Shown in pieces: positions 34,865 to 43,517 of a DNA stretch of 64,000 bases. The notes under the pieces were generated by a model. That model did not search any database. It worked only from the letters and a program-made list of their open reading frames with translations, and had not been told where the DNA came from. Source of the stretch: Paenibacillus cellulositrophicus (GTDB lineage: Bacteria > Bacillota > Bacilli > Paenibacillales > Paenibacillaceae); contig NZ_CP045295.1 of the NCBI RefSeq assembly GCF_009363095.1, positions 5,733,001 through 5,797,000 of the forward strand, written 5' to 3'. Position numbers and translations under genes: made by a program. Each line of letters starts with the position of its first letter. Within the stretch, counting starts at the first letter, position 1.

Positions 34865-36310
34865 ATGCCAACTCAATCTCAAGGTCTTTCCCAGGCTGAT
34901 CCGAGGCGCTGGATGGCCCTCGCATTGTTATGCCTTGCGAATTTTATGGTGATTATGGATACATCAATTATCGGGGTAGCTTTGCCCGCCATTAAAGAAG
35001 CGCTGGGGTATTCCCAAGAAAGCTTACAGTGGGTGTTTAACGCATACGTTATTTTCTTTGGCGGCTTTCTATTGCTAGGGGGGCGGTTGTCTGATCTGTT
35101 TGGACAAAAACGCATGTTCATGTGGGGATTTCTTATTCTAACTGCAGCCTCGTTACTTGCAGGGCTAGCATGGAACGACACCTTACTCAACATCGGTCGA
35201 GCGCTCCAAGGCTTTGGGTCTGCACTCATTGCACCATCGGCATTAACGATCGTTATGATATTGTTTAGCGGAAATCCCAAGGAATTAGGAAAGGCTTTGG
35301 GATTCTGGGGCGCATCCGCTGCTGCAGGAGGTTCCGCGGGGGTGTTTCTTGGCGGTGTCATTACGGAATGGCTGAGCTGGGAATGGACATTCCTGATCAA
35401 CGTCCCTGTCGGTATTCTTGCATTGATTTTGTCTCCTAGGCTCTTAGCAAAAGGAACTCGCGGAAAAGGTAGCATCGATATCATAGGATCCTTGCTTGTT
35501 ACAGCAGCATTAGTTTTAATGGTTTACGGGATTGTCACTGCCGAACATAACGGATGGGGAGCACCGACGACGATATGGACGCTACTCTCAGGTATAGCTC
35601 TGTTTATCCTCTTCCTCATTGTTCAGGCGGTCAAAAAGGAGCCTCTTGTACCGCTCCGAATTTTTAAGGCGCCTAACCTCGCAGCGGGTAACATTGCACT
35701 GTTAATGTTATCAGGAGGATGGATTCCACTTTGGTACTTCCTCAATCTATACATGCAGCAGGTATTGAAATTTTCAGCTTTTACCGGCGGTGTCGCATTG
35801 CTGCCGATGACGATTGTCATCGCTATTTTCATGATTGCGATTACGGGCAAGCTCATCGCCAAGATTGGCGTAAAAGCGAATATCGTGATCGGTTTGACTG
35901 CCTTAGGAGGTTCGATGATCCTGTTCTCCACGAACACCCCTGTAGACGGAACCTTCTTAGCGAATGTGCTGCCAGCTTCACTTGTAGGTGCGCTCGGGAT
36001 GTCTCTGGCTTATATTCCTTCCATGATGTCTGCCATGAACGGAGCTAAGCCTGAAGAAGCAGGGCTTGCATCAGGGCTTGCCAATACAAGCTACCAGATT
36101 GGTTCAGCGATCAGCTTGGCGATTATGGTTGCCATTGCTGCAACAACGACTTCGGCACAAGCAGGTGGCGATCCAATGGCAGCTCTGAACAGTGGATTTC
36201 AAGCTGCATTCTTGTGGTCGGGTATCGTTGCATTTATTGGCGCATTATTGGCATTGATCTTCATTCGTTCACCAAAAAAAGTTGGCTCCGACATCTCTAA
36301 ATCGATGTAA
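34865..36310 (+). CDS. MFS exporter, DHA2 (EmrB/QacA) family
   Basis: 481 residues, about 14 TM helices. Family signatures: VIMDTSIIGVALPAI in TM1, GGRLSDLFGQKRMFMWG (motif A) and the long GFGSALIAPSAL segment (motif B region). AGGAGG precedes the ATG. Usually a drug/proton antiporter. Its promoter carries a CsoR-type box, which suggests copper-inducible expression and raises the possibility of export of a copper-linked compound (inference). Confidence 0.93.
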   Translation: MPTQSQGLSQADPRRWMALALLCLANFMVIMDTSIIGVALPAIKEALGYSQESLQWVFNAYVIFFGGFLLLGGRLSDLFGQKRMFMWGFLILTAASLLAGLAWNDTLLNIGRALQGFGSALIAPSALTIVMILFSGNPKELGKALGFWGASAAAGGSAGVFLGGVITEWLSWEWTFLINVPVGILALILSPRLLAKGTRGKGSIDIIGSLLVTAALVLMVYGIVTAEHNGWGAPTTIWTLLSGIALFILFLIVQAVKKEPLVPLRIFKAPNLAAGNIALLMLSGGWIPLWYFLNLYMQQVLKFSAFTGGVALLPMTIVIAIFMIAITGKLIAKIGVKANIVIGLTALGGSMILFSTNTPVDGTFLANVLPASLVGALGMSLAYIPSMMSAMNGAKPEEAGLASGLANTSYQIGSAISLAIMVAIAATTTSAQAGGDPMAALNSGFQAAFLWSGIVAFIGALLALIFIRSPKKVGSDISKSM

Positions 36311-36317
36311 TCTATTT

Positions 36318-36347
36318 AACTTCAGTCACTTTGTGGCTGAAGTTTTT
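36318..36347 (+). terminator. Terminator after the MFS gene
   Basis: AACTTCAG / CTGAAGTT stem with an 11-base loop and T-run. Confidence 0.8.
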
Positions 36348-36403
36348 GGACTCCGGCTAATTTTAGGTAATTTGCCGGCAGAGACTTAATGGGTGTTACC
36401 AAC

Positions 36404-36431
36404 TTGACTTTATAGGGGTGGGGGGTATATA
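36404..36431 (+). promoter_or_regulatory. CsoR-type operator/promoter 3 (csoR)
   Basis: TTGACT (36404-36409), 16 bases containing TATAGGGGTGGGGGG, TATATA (36426-36431). Indicates autoregulation of csoR. Confidence 0.8.
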
Positions 36432-36519
36432 TTGAGTACAAGAGATTAATCATGCCGTGATATATGTAGTAAACCAATACGTTTGTAAGGATCTTTATAC
36501 AGGAATGGAGGCAGGGACA

Positions 36520-36870
36520 ATGAGTGTTGAACTGGAAACGGTAGAAAGTACTTTAGCAGAAAATGCAGGGTGCTGCTCAAGTGAGGAACCGGGTCGGAAG
36601 AGCCATCATTCCGAAAAAGAAAAAAACAATATGATATCCAGGTTGAACCGAATAGAGGGGCAGATCCGGGGGATCAAAGGATTGATCGAAAAAGACACTT
36701 ACTGCGATGATGTTTTAAACCAGATTGCTTCGGTGCAATCGGCTTTAAATGGGGTAGGTAAGCTTTTACTTGAGCATCACATGAAGAGCTGTGTTATCGA
36801 TCGGATCCAAGAAGGTGACACTGAGGTTTTAGATGAGCTATTGAAAACCATGAATAAGTTAATGAAATAA
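36520..36870 (+). CDS. csoR: Copper-sensing repressor CsoR
   Basis: 116 residues from the ATG at 36520 (GGAGG 8 bases upstream). DUF156 four-helix protein: MISRLNRIEGQIRGIKGLIE and the Cu(I) ligands Cys (about 62, TYCDDV), His (about 87) and Cys (about 91) in EHHMKSCV. Cu(I) binding releases DNA and derepresses copA/copZ. Unusual is a 30-residue N-terminal extension with CC and HH (GCCSSEEPGRKSHHSEKEK), which could form an extra metal site. It lies 245 bases upstream of copA; each has its own operator. Confidence 0.94.
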   Translation: MSVELETVESTLAENAGCCSSEEPGRKSHHSEKEKNNMISRLNRIEGQIRGIKGLIEKDTYCDDVLNQIASVQSALNGVGKLLLEHHMKSCVIDRIQEGDTEVLDELLKTMNKLMK

Positions 36871-36883
36871 AGATCTTTAAAAG

Positions 36884-36909
36884 GCAGCGATCACGCTGCT
36901 TTTTATTTT
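36884..36909 (+). terminator. Terminator after csoR
   Basis: GCAGCG / CGCTGC stem with an ATCA loop, then TTTTTATTTT. Confidence 0.8.
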
Positions 36910-36918
36910 GGATCATCA

Positions 36919-36990
36919 TATAGGGTACTGGGGTACACAAAAAAAATATAGAAAAGTGTTGACTAATTATAGGGTAGGGGGGTATACTAA
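36919..36990 (+). promoter_or_regulatory. CsoR-type operator/promoter 4 (copA), with a second degenerate box
   Basis: TTGACT (36959-36964), 18 bases, TATACT (36983-36988), the spacer containing TATAGGGTAGGGGGG. A further degenerate box TATAGGGTACTGGGGTAC lies about 40 bp upstream at 36919-36936, unlike the single-box promoters elsewhere in the island. Confidence 0.8.
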
Positions 36991-37115
36991 TTTCAAGGAA
37001 GTTGTTGGAAAGCAAAATAAACACCTTAATATAACAACCCATGACAAAAAGTAATATCATGCAAGTTTTAAAACTGTGAGAATGCCTTTGCCATTATCTT
37101 CTAGGAGTGATGAAC

Positions 37116-39551
37116 ATGGAAGCCGTAGCCGGAAAAGAGAGCAAACAGACGACGCTGCAAATTACAGGAATGACTTGTGCTGCATGCGCCAATCGTATTG
37201 AAAAAGGACTGAATAAACTGGAAGGTGTTACTTTAGCCAATGTGAACTTTGCCTTGGAAAAAGCAAGTGTAACGTATGATCCAGGTAAGGTAGGCGTCGA
37301 TAAGTTGGAGGAAACGATAAAAAAACTTGGGTATGATACGGCGAAAGAAGTCGTTGATTTTAACCTCGAAGGAATGACCTGTGCTGCGTGTGCTAACCGT
37401 ATTGAAAAAGGCTTGAGCAAACTTCCCGGGGTTACCAACGCATCCGTCAACTTTGCGATGGAAACGGCAAGAGTTGAGTATTCGCCAGCTGATATTTCCG
37501 TTTCTGACATGCAGAATAAAGTCAAGCAGCTCGGGTATAAAGCGGTAACGAAGCAAGAGAACAAGAAGACGGTCGACCACCGGAAACAAGAAATTAAGCA
37601 TCAGAAACGATTGCTGCTTTTATCGGCAATCTTGTCCCTTCCGTTGCTGTGGAGTATGGTGGCTCACTTTTCGTTCACCTCGTGGATCTATATGCCTGAA
37701 ATTTTGATGAACCCATGGTTTCAGCTCATTTTAGCAACACCGGTTCAATTTTATGTCGGAAAACAGTTCTATGTGGGGGCCTATAAGGCACTCCGAAACG
37801 GAAGCGCCAATATGGACGTGTTGGTATCGCTAGGGACTTCAGCTGCTTATTTCTACAGTCTGTACCTGACGATTGACTGGTTCACTGCAGGAGCGAACGC
37901 CCACCACGGTCCATCATTGTACTATGAAACAAGTGCGATCCTGATCACTTTAGTCATCATGGGTAAGCTGTTCGAATCGCTGGCCAAGGGCCGGACTTCC
38001 GAAGCCATCAAGTCCCTGATGGGACTTCAGGCGAAGACGGCACTGGTTGTACGCGATGGTCAGGAAATTACGATCCCGGTCGATGAAGTGATTGTCGGGG
38101 ATATGGTTCTTGTACGGCCCGGAGACAAAGTTCCGGTTGATGGTGTGGTGCTCGAAGGAACATCCTCCGTGGATGAATCCATGCTAACCGGAGAAAGCTT
38201 ACCCGTTGAAAAGAATGCCGGTGATGCCGTCATTGGAGCGACCATCAACAAAAATGGCATGCTCCGTATTAAAGCAACCAAAGTCGGCAAGGAAACTGCG
38301 CTGGCACAGATTATTAAAGTGGTTGAAGAAGCCCAAGGTTCCAAAGCCCCGATTCAGCGGGTGGCAGACGTGATCTCCGGTATCTTCGTTCCCATTGTGG
38401 TAGGTATTGCGGTGGTCGCTTTCCTGGTCTGGTATTTCTTGGTCACACCTGGCGAGTTTGCAGAGGCCTTGGAAAAAGCAATCGCCATCCTGGTTATTGC
38501 CTGCCCATGTGCGCTGGGGTTGGCAACTCCAACATCGATTATGGCCGGGTCGGGTCGTGCTGCAGAACTCGGGATCTTGTTCAAAGGCGGAGAACACCTT
38601 GAACAGACTCATAAGATTGACGCCATAATCCTGGATAAAACAGGAACGGTAACGAAAGGTAAACCTGAACTTACGGATGTGCTTACAGAGGTGGACGAAG
38701 TAGACTTCCTTAGATTCGTCGGCGCTGCGGAGAAAAATTCGGAACACCCTTTGGCCGAAGCGATTGTGACCGGCATTCAGGAGCGCAATATTTCCCTTCC
38801 TGGAACAGAAGCTTTTGAAGCTATTCCAGGCTACGGAATCCAGGCTGTCGTCGAAGGAAAAGAACTGCTGATCGGCACTAGAAGATTGATGGAAAAGTAC
38901 GATGTAGATGCTATGCATGCCTACGAAACGATGTCCAGACTCGAAGAAACGGGAAAAACAGCTATGCTCGTAGCGATCGATAAGCAATATGCCGGCATGG
39001 TTGCGGTGGCGGATACCATTAAAGAGATTTCTAAAGAAGCTGTCCAGCGCTTAAAAGGAATGGGCATTCAGGTGATCATGATCACGGGTGATAATGAGCG
39101 TACAGCCAAAGCGATCGCTGCCCAGGTTGGCATTGATCATGTACGTGCAGAAGTGTTGCCCGAAGGGAAAGCAGAAGAAGTTAAAGCCCTGCAGGCCCAA
39201 GGAAAAACCGTAGCCATGGTGGGTGATGGCATTAACGATGCTCCGGCATTAGCCACAGCCGATATAGGAATGGCTATTGGGACAGGAACGGATGTTGCCA
39301 TGGAGGCGGCCGATGTGACCTTGATGCGTGGCGATCTGACGAGTATCCCGGACGCCATCTATATGAGCCGTAAAACGATGAGTAATATTCGCCAGAATTT
39401 ATTCTGGGCGCTTGGTTATAACACTCTAGGCATTCCGATCGCAGCCATCGGTCTGCTGGCACCTTGGGTAGCAGGAGCAGCGATGGCTCTGAGCTCCGTA
39501 TCCGTTGTACTGAACGCACTTCGGCTGCAGCGTGTAAAAGTACGCAGCTAA
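37116..39551 (+). CDS. copA: Cu(I)-exporting P1B-type ATPase CopA
   Basis: 811 residues. Start ATG 37116 is 9 bases after AGGAG (GTG 37107 and ATG 37110 are too close). Two N-terminal HMA domains, each GMTCAACANRIEKGL, then eight TM helices. Other motifs: TGES (about 357), CPC in ACPCALGLATP (about 464), DKTGTVT phosphorylation site (about 507), SEHPLAEAI and GDGINDAPALA (about 703). Exports Cu(I) across the cytoplasmic membrane. Part of a copA-copZ-glutaredoxin run under a CsoR-type operator. Confidence 0.97.
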   Translation: MEAVAGKESKQTTLQITGMTCAACANRIEKGLNKLEGVTLANVNFALEKASVTYDPGKVGVDKLEETIKKLGYDTAKEVVDFNLEGMTCAACANRIEKGLSKLPGVTNASVNFAMETARVEYSPADISVSDMQNKVKQLGYKAVTKQENKKTVDHRKQEIKHQKRLLLLSAILSLPLLWSMVAHFSFTSWIYMPEILMNPWFQLILATPVQFYVGKQFYVGAYKALRNGSANMDVLVSLGTSAAYFYSLYLTIDWFTAGANAHHGPSLYYETSAILITLVIMGKLFESLAKGRTSEAIKSLMGLQAKTALVVRDGQEITIPVDEVIVGDMVLVRPGDKVPVDGVVLEGTSSVDESMLTGESLPVEKNAGDAVIGATINKNGMLRIKATKVGKETALAQIIKVVEEAQGSKAPIQRVADVISGIFVPIVVGIAVVAFLVWYFLVTPGEFAEALEKAIAILVIACPCALGLATPTSIMAGSGRAAELGILFKGGEHLEQTHKIDAIILDKTGTVTKGKPELTDVLTEVDEVDFLRFVGAAEKNSEHPLAEAIVTGIQERNISLPGTEAFEAIPGYGIQAVVEGKELLIGTRRLMEKYDVDAMHAYETMSRLEETGKTAMLVAIDKQYAGMVAVADTIKEISKEAVQRLKGMGIQVIMITGDNERTAKAIAAQVGIDHVRAEVLPEGKAEEVKALQAQGKTVAMVGDGINDAPALATADIGMAIGTGTDVAMEAADVTLMRGDLTSIPDAIYMSRKTMSNIRQNLFWALGYNTLGIPIAAIGLLAPWVAGAAMALSSVSVVLNALRLQRVKVRS

Positions 39552-39606
39552 CGATTGCAGCAGAAACGATAAGATAGCCAACAGCAGGCGAAAGGAGGTG
39601 AATAGG

Positions 39607-39810
39607 ATGCAAGATGCAAACGTCAAAGTACATGGAATGAGCTGCCGTTCATGCATTCGTAAAATTGAAGGAACATTGAATTCCATCGGTGTGGAGGGAA
39701 AGGTTCACTTTGATCAAGGTACCGTTGAGGTCAAGTACGACGAATCAAAATTTACCCTAGGAGATATTAAGGATGTTATCCGGAGTAAAGGGTATGAGGT
39801 CGCTAATTAA
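39607..39810 (+). CDS. copZ: Copper chaperone CopZ, second copy
   Basis: 67 residues, ATG 39607 with AAAGGAGGTGA 6 bases upstream. HMA domain with the metal-binding GMSCRSC, followed by IRKIEGTLNSIGVEGK. It shares the fold and many residues with the copZ at 32450 but is clearly diverged, so it is not a recent duplicate. Lies 55 bp after copA and is probably co-transcribed. Confidence 0.93.
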   Translation: MQDANVKVHGMSCRSCIRKIEGTLNSIGVEGKVHFDQGTVEVKYDESKFTLGDIKDVIRSKGYEVAN

Positions 39811-39833
39811 TATTGGGAAAAGGATGTGAGGGC

Positions 39834-40073
39834 ATGTCGGCAAACGTAAAAATCTACACGATTCCCACCTGCAGTGATTGCAATCATGCGAAGCGATACT
39901 TCAAAGAGCAGAACGTTCCTTATATAGAATATAACTGCGAGGAAAACCCTGAATATGCAGTAGAAGTTAAAAATCTTACGGGTAAACAAATTGTTCCGAC
40001 CATCCTTATTGATGATAAAGTGTTCATTGGGTTTGCAGAAAATTTCAAAGAAATAAGTGCATTACTGGCATGA
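39834..40073 (+). CDS. Glutaredoxin-family protein
   Basis: 79 residues from the ATG at 39834. Thioredoxin fold with the dithiol CSDC site (IPTCSDCNHAKRYF), the cis-Pro TVP-like loop (KQIVPTILID) and a C-terminal GF/NFKEI helix. It would reduce disulfides or handle Cu-thiolate intermediates next to copA/copZ; that role is inferred from context. It starts 23 bp after the second copZ. Confidence 0.9.
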   Translation: MSANVKIYTIPTCSDCNHAKRYFKEQNVPYIEYNCEENPEYAVEVKNLTGKQIVPTILIDDKVFIGFAENFKEISALLA

Positions 40074-40091
40074 ATAGGATTTGGAGGGTTC

Positions 40092-40135
40092 AAAAGGGCT
40101 CTAACTTGTAGAATTTCAAGTTAGAGCCCTTTTAC
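40092..40135 (+). terminator. Strong terminator ending the copA operon
   Basis: 17-bp perfect stem AAAAGGGCTCTAACTTG / CAAGTTAGAGCCCTTTT with an 8-base loop. Confidence 0.9.
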
Positions 40136-40358
40136 GTTGCAACTTGCTGGAGGTTGGTATTTCTCGAACAAGTTCGAGCCAGCCAAGAGGCGGGACGAAC
40201 ACCTGCTAAAATGTACAGCGGATATTAGACCAAATGGGTTACTAATTTTGGCTTGACTCGTAAAAAAATGATAATGGTATTGCTTCCGATATGGCCTTGT
40301 TCAACGAAAGTGGCGGCGATGCAATGTTGCCTCCCAACGGCCGGCTGCAGCATACAAA
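40136..40358. other. Intergenic stretch, no gene seen
   Basis: Lies downstream of ilvB on its strand. No ilvN or ilvC gene is present here. No supported feature. Confidence 0.5.
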
Positions 40359-42065
40359 TCATTCGATATCCCCCAGAATCATTTCATGTAACGCCGTTCC
40401 TGCAAGGACCATAGGATATACATTCTCATCTTTTGGTACGACAAATTCTACAAGTACGGGACCAGGTGTATTTAGAGCCTCTTGCCAAACGTGGATAGCC
40501 TCTGCTTTATTACTAGCTCTCAACCCTTTGATTCCGTAGGCTTCAGCCAGCTTTACGAAATCCGGACTGCCGGCAAGATCGATTTGGCTGTAACGCTTGG
40601 CGTAACTAAGTTCCTGCTGCTGCTTAACCATCCCCAACACTTGGTTGTTAATCACGACAATTTTGACAGGAATCCGATGAATGGAACAAATAGCCATCTC
40701 CTGCGCGCACATTTGCATGCCCCCGTCACCATTTACGGAAACCACAAGACGTTTCGGATTCCCGATCTGTGCGCCAATGGCGGCCGGTAACCCGAACCCC
40801 ATCGTTCCAAGACCTCCTGAGGTGATCAGTGAGCGGGGGTGGTTAAACTTGTAAAATTGAGCTGCCCACATCTGGTGCTGGCCTACATCCGTGGTTATGA
40901 TCGCCTCGCCTTGTGTGGTTTCATGGATCATTTCAATGACATATTGGGGCTTAAGCTCCGTATCCGAATCTTTGTACCGAAACGGAAAATTTCGTTTGTA
41001 TTCCTGAATTTCATTGATCCAACGATCGGATGGGGAGGCGGTAGCTTTCGTATTTGCATAATCCAGTACAGCCTTGATATCACCGATGCATGCAATATCA
41101 GCCTTGATGTTTTTGCCAATTTCAGCCGGATCAATATCGATATGGGCAATCCGTTTGGCATGGGGGGCGAAACCATCCACCCTCATGGTCACCCGGTCAT
41201 CAAACCGCGAACCCATGGAAATAATCAGATCGGCATGTTGGATGGCCATATTCGCTGCATATGCGCCATGATGGCCCGCCATGCCCAGCCACAGGTCGTG
41301 AGCACTTGGAAAACCTCCCAAACCAAGCAATGAGGTCGCCACCGGAATGTTGGTTTTATTCACGAACTCCAGCAGCTCATTGGATGCGCCTGAATAAACC
41401 ACTCCTCCTCCGGCGATCATGACCGGTCTTTCGGATTCGGTAATCGCTTGAATCAAGGTATCGATCGGGTCTGTATCCAAATTCGGATTGGAATCGTACC
41501 CTCGAAGATGAATTGCTCCCGCGGGTTGGTAATACAGCTTGTGATTGGATACATCCTTAGGAATGTCGATTAATACAGGACCTTTTCTGCCCGTGTTTGC
41601 AATATGGAAGGCTTCGTGCACGATTCGCGGAAGGTCTTCCACATGACGAACGGAGTAATTGTGTTTCGTAATGGACAGGGTCATGCTGACGATATCCGCT
41701 TCCTGAAAAGCATCCGTGCCCATAACCGTAGTCGACACGTTGCCCGTAATGATGACGAGAGGTGTGGAATCCATATAAGCCGTCGCAATCCCGGTAATCA
41801 GATTTGTCGCTCCCGGTCCGGATGTGGCGATGCAGACGCCGACTTTCCCTGTCGATCGGGCATAACCGTCTGCTGCGTGTATCGCTCCCTGCTCGTGCCG
41901 GGCCAGAATGTGTTTGAACTCCGGATTGTCGACCATAGCGTCATAAATGTACAGCGCGTTGCCTCCGGGATAACCAAAAACATGTTCAACCCCCTCGAGC
42001 AATAAACAGCGCAAAAGGCATTCGGATCCTGTGATGAGTTCAGCGTTGTCTCTCTTCGTTTCCAT
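40359..42065 (-). CDS. ilvB: Acetolactate synthase large subunit
   Basis: 568 residues from the ATG at 42065 (TTGGAGGG 8 bases upstream). A thiamine diphosphate enzyme with FGYPGGNALYIYD, HEQGAIHAADGYAR (catalytic Glu), the FAD-binding middle domain and the diphosphate/Mg motif NGDGGMQMCAQEMAI...VVINN. It condenses pyruvate (or 2-oxobutyrate) in branched-chain amino acid synthesis. Unusually, no small subunit ilvN follows. Expression is governed by two T-box leaders in tandem, so it responds to uncharged tRNA. Confidence 0.95.
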   Translation of the reverse strand: METKRDNAELITGSECLLRCLLLEGVEHVFGYPGGNALYIYDAMVDNPEFKHILARHEQGAIHAADGYARSTGKVGVCIATSGPGATNLITGIATAYMDSTPLVIITGNVSTTVMGTDAFQEADIVSMTLSITKHNYSVRHVEDLPRIVHEAFHIANTGRKGPVLIDIPKDVSNHKLYYQPAGAIHLRGYDSNPNLDTDPIDTLIQAITESERPVMIAGGGVVYSGASNELLEFVNKTNIPVATSLLGLGGFPSAHDLWLGMAGHHGAYAANMAIQHADLIISMGSRFDDRVTMRVDGFAPHAKRIAHIDIDPAEIGKNIKADIACIGDIKAVLDYANTKATASPSDRWINEIQEYKRNFPFRYKDSDTELKPQYVIEMIHETTQGEAIITTDVGQHQMWAAQFYKFNHPRSLITSGGLGTMGFGLPAAIGAQIGNPKRLVVSVNGDGGMQMCAQEMAICSIHRIPVKIVVINNQVLGMVKQQQELSYAKRYSQIDLAGSPDFVKLAEAYGIKGLRASNKAEAIHVWQEALNTPGPVLVEFVVPKDENVYPMVLAGTALHEMILGDIE

Positions 42066-42081
42066 GTGATATCCCTCCAAT

Positions 42082-42410
42082 AAAAAAATCCCCTTTCATC
42101 CCAAAAGCCGACAGCATACTGCCGTACTAAAGGGGCGAAAAGGGGTTGATTTTCGCGGTACCACCCTGGTTTGCCTAAAATCTCACGATTTTGGGCCTCA
42201 CGAAGTAAAGTGTTTCCTTACTTCCGGCACGGTAACGTGTGCCCATCCGGTTGAGACTACTCACTAGATCAAGCGCTTGATCCAGTTTTCGATCAACAGC
42301 TCGGAGATGACGTCATGCAAGGGGTTAAGGCAAAGGTTTCAGCATTTCCTTCGCTCTCTGGACATAAGAGCCCTTGACACTTTTTTCTCTTCATCGCTTC
42401 TTTGTTATAT
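42082..42410 (-). promoter_or_regulatory. T-box leader B (proximal) of ilvB
   Basis: Minus-strand leader containing the T-box sequence AGGGTGGTACCGCG (42154-42167) and a terminator CCCC...GGGG (42090-42145) with a run of U (42082-42088) ending just before the ilvB ribosome binding site. Stem I contains CAAGGG / CCCTTG and the internal loop CCTTAACC; the codon there reads CTT (Leu), suggesting tRNA-Leu sensing, though the specifier needs structural modelling. Confidence 0.92.
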
Positions 42411-42730
42411 ACATAAAAACCCCTCTCCTCCCAAGCTCGGCAGCGATCTGCCGAACGATAGGGACGAAAAGGGGTTATTTTCGCGGTACCACCCTGGTTT
42501 GCCTGAAATCTCACGATTCCGGCCTCATGAAGTAAGGAATCCCTTACTTCAGCACGATAACGTGTGCCCATCCGTTTGGAACTACTCGCCAAATCAACGC
42601 TCCAATTTGGTTTTCGATCAACAGCTCCGAGGTGACTGATAAACAAGGGGTTAAGGCAAAGGTTTCAGCATTCCCTTCGCTCTCTGGACATAAGAGCCCT
42701 TGGTACTTTTTCCTCTTCATCGCTTTTTCA
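42411..42730 (-). promoter_or_regulatory. T-box leader A (distal) of ilvB
   Basis: A second, highly similar T-box upstream of leader B: T-box sequence AGGGTGGTACCGCG at 42482-42495 and terminator hairpin 42420-42474 with U-run 42415-42419. Stem I has the same loop CCTTAACC. Both appear complete, so two antitermination events are required in series. Confidence 0.92.
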
Positions 42731-42747
42731 AATGATATTATGAGGAT

Positions 42748-42775
42748 ATTATCACAGACTCCATGATTTTTTCAA
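42748..42775 (-). promoter_or_regulatory. Promoter of the tandem T-box/ilvB transcript
   Basis: On the minus strand TTGAAA (42770-42775), 16 bases, GATAAT (42748-42753). It predicts a leader of about 675 nt before the ilvB start. Confidence 0.65.
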
Positions 42776-42807
42776 CTGGTTCTTATTCATACTGGTTTTA
42801 AGAATAG

Positions 42808-42836
42808 AAAAAACCGGAAAGCTGCAGGCTTTCCGG
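42808..42836 (-). terminator. Minus-strand terminator
   Basis: CCGGAAAGC / GCTTTCCGG stem with a 5-base loop; on the minus strand it is followed by TTTTTT. It ends the remnant gene at 42849-43020. Confidence 0.8.
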
Positions 42837-42848
42837 ATTAATTTATAC

Positions 42849-43020
42849 TTACATCATAGGTGGGTTCGAGTAGGCCTCAGCATTGAAGCTTTCCGGACCC
42901 GTACGTGTCGGAAATACAGAGACAACGGAAGGTACGCTAACGATGGCTTGATAGGCGATGAAACCTGGGTTCGGTGGATGATAATCAATGCCGACCCCAG
43001 ACAATACAGTAGTTGTCAGC
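42849..43020 (-). pseudogene. C-terminal remnant of an unidentified gene
   Basis: About 57 codons on the minus strand, containing GIDYHPPNPGFIAYQAIVSV and ending TGPESFNAEAYSNPPMM before TAA, look like the end of a real protein and have a matching terminator. The 5' side is replaced near 43020 by the dispersed repeat at 43034-43072. Family not recognised. Confidence 0.4.
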
Positions 43021-43033
43021 ACGCTTTCCCCGT

Positions 43034-43072
43034 TGGTTTTTCTCACCAATTCTGATAACACACAAGGGGGTG
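43034..43072. repeat. Partial second copy of the 5.1-kb hairpin element
   Basis: Shares GTTGGTTTTTCTCACC, then AAT and ACACACA with 5103-5135, but the second arm is replaced by GGGGGTGAGAG. It sits exactly at the break of the minus-strand remnant. Confidence 0.55.
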
Positions 43073-43105
43073 AGAGACGCAGAAAAAAAGCATGACAGCT
43101 AAGTG

Positions 43106-43498
43106 TCATGCTTCTTCGTATGTAATTCCCTGTTCATCAAACACCTTCATGACGACAAACATGGCATCCAGCGTCTTAGGAAAGCCCGCATAAGATACAC
43201 AGTGCATGACGGCCTCTACAATCTCATTGGGCGTAAGCCCGGCATTCAGAGCCCCTTGAATATGGAAATCGAGTTGAGCGGCCGCTCCTGAAGCAATCAT
43301 AGCCCCTATCGTAAGCAGGCTCCGCTGCTTTAAATCCAGACCTGGACGGGAATACAGCGAGCCATAAGGGAACTCGACAATCAGCTTGGCCATGTCAGGA
43401 CTGAATTTCTCCACTTTTTTAACCGTCGCGTTCAGCATTTCTTCACTGACCATCCGTTGTAATACTTCTATTCCTTTATCATACCGATTCGATTCCAT
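43106..43498 (-). CDS. Carboxymuconolactone decarboxylase (CMD) family protein
   Basis: 130 residues. CMD fold as in PcaC: YGSLYSRPGLDLKQRSLLTI, LDFHIQGALNAGLTPNEIVE and VMHCVSYAGFPKTLDAM. It has the single Cys of PcaC-like members rather than the CxxC of AhpD. GGAGG precedes the ATG. It is the third gene of an operon with the TPP enzyme (19-bp gap), suggesting a shared substrate pathway. Reaction not assignable. Confidence 0.9.
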   Translation of the reverse strand: MESNRYDKGIEVLQRMVSEEMLNATVKKVEKFSPDMAKLIVEFPYGSLYSRPGLDLKQRSLLTIGAMIASGAAAQLDFHIQGALNAGLTPNEIVEAVMHCVSYAGFPKTLDAMFVVMKVFDEQGITYEEA

Positions 43499-43517
43499 AT
43501 TACGTCCTCCGTAAGTT

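Noticed and set aside
38199..38987. 262-residue minus-strand open frame
   Set aside because: Antisense to copA, whose motifs are all intact.
40265..40285. Possible Fur box (ATGATAATGGTATT)
   Set aside because: Only one half matches the consensus and no gene starts downstream.
42082..42730. Single long attenuator for ilvB
   Set aside because: Two separate T-box sequences and two separate terminators are present, so these are two leaders.
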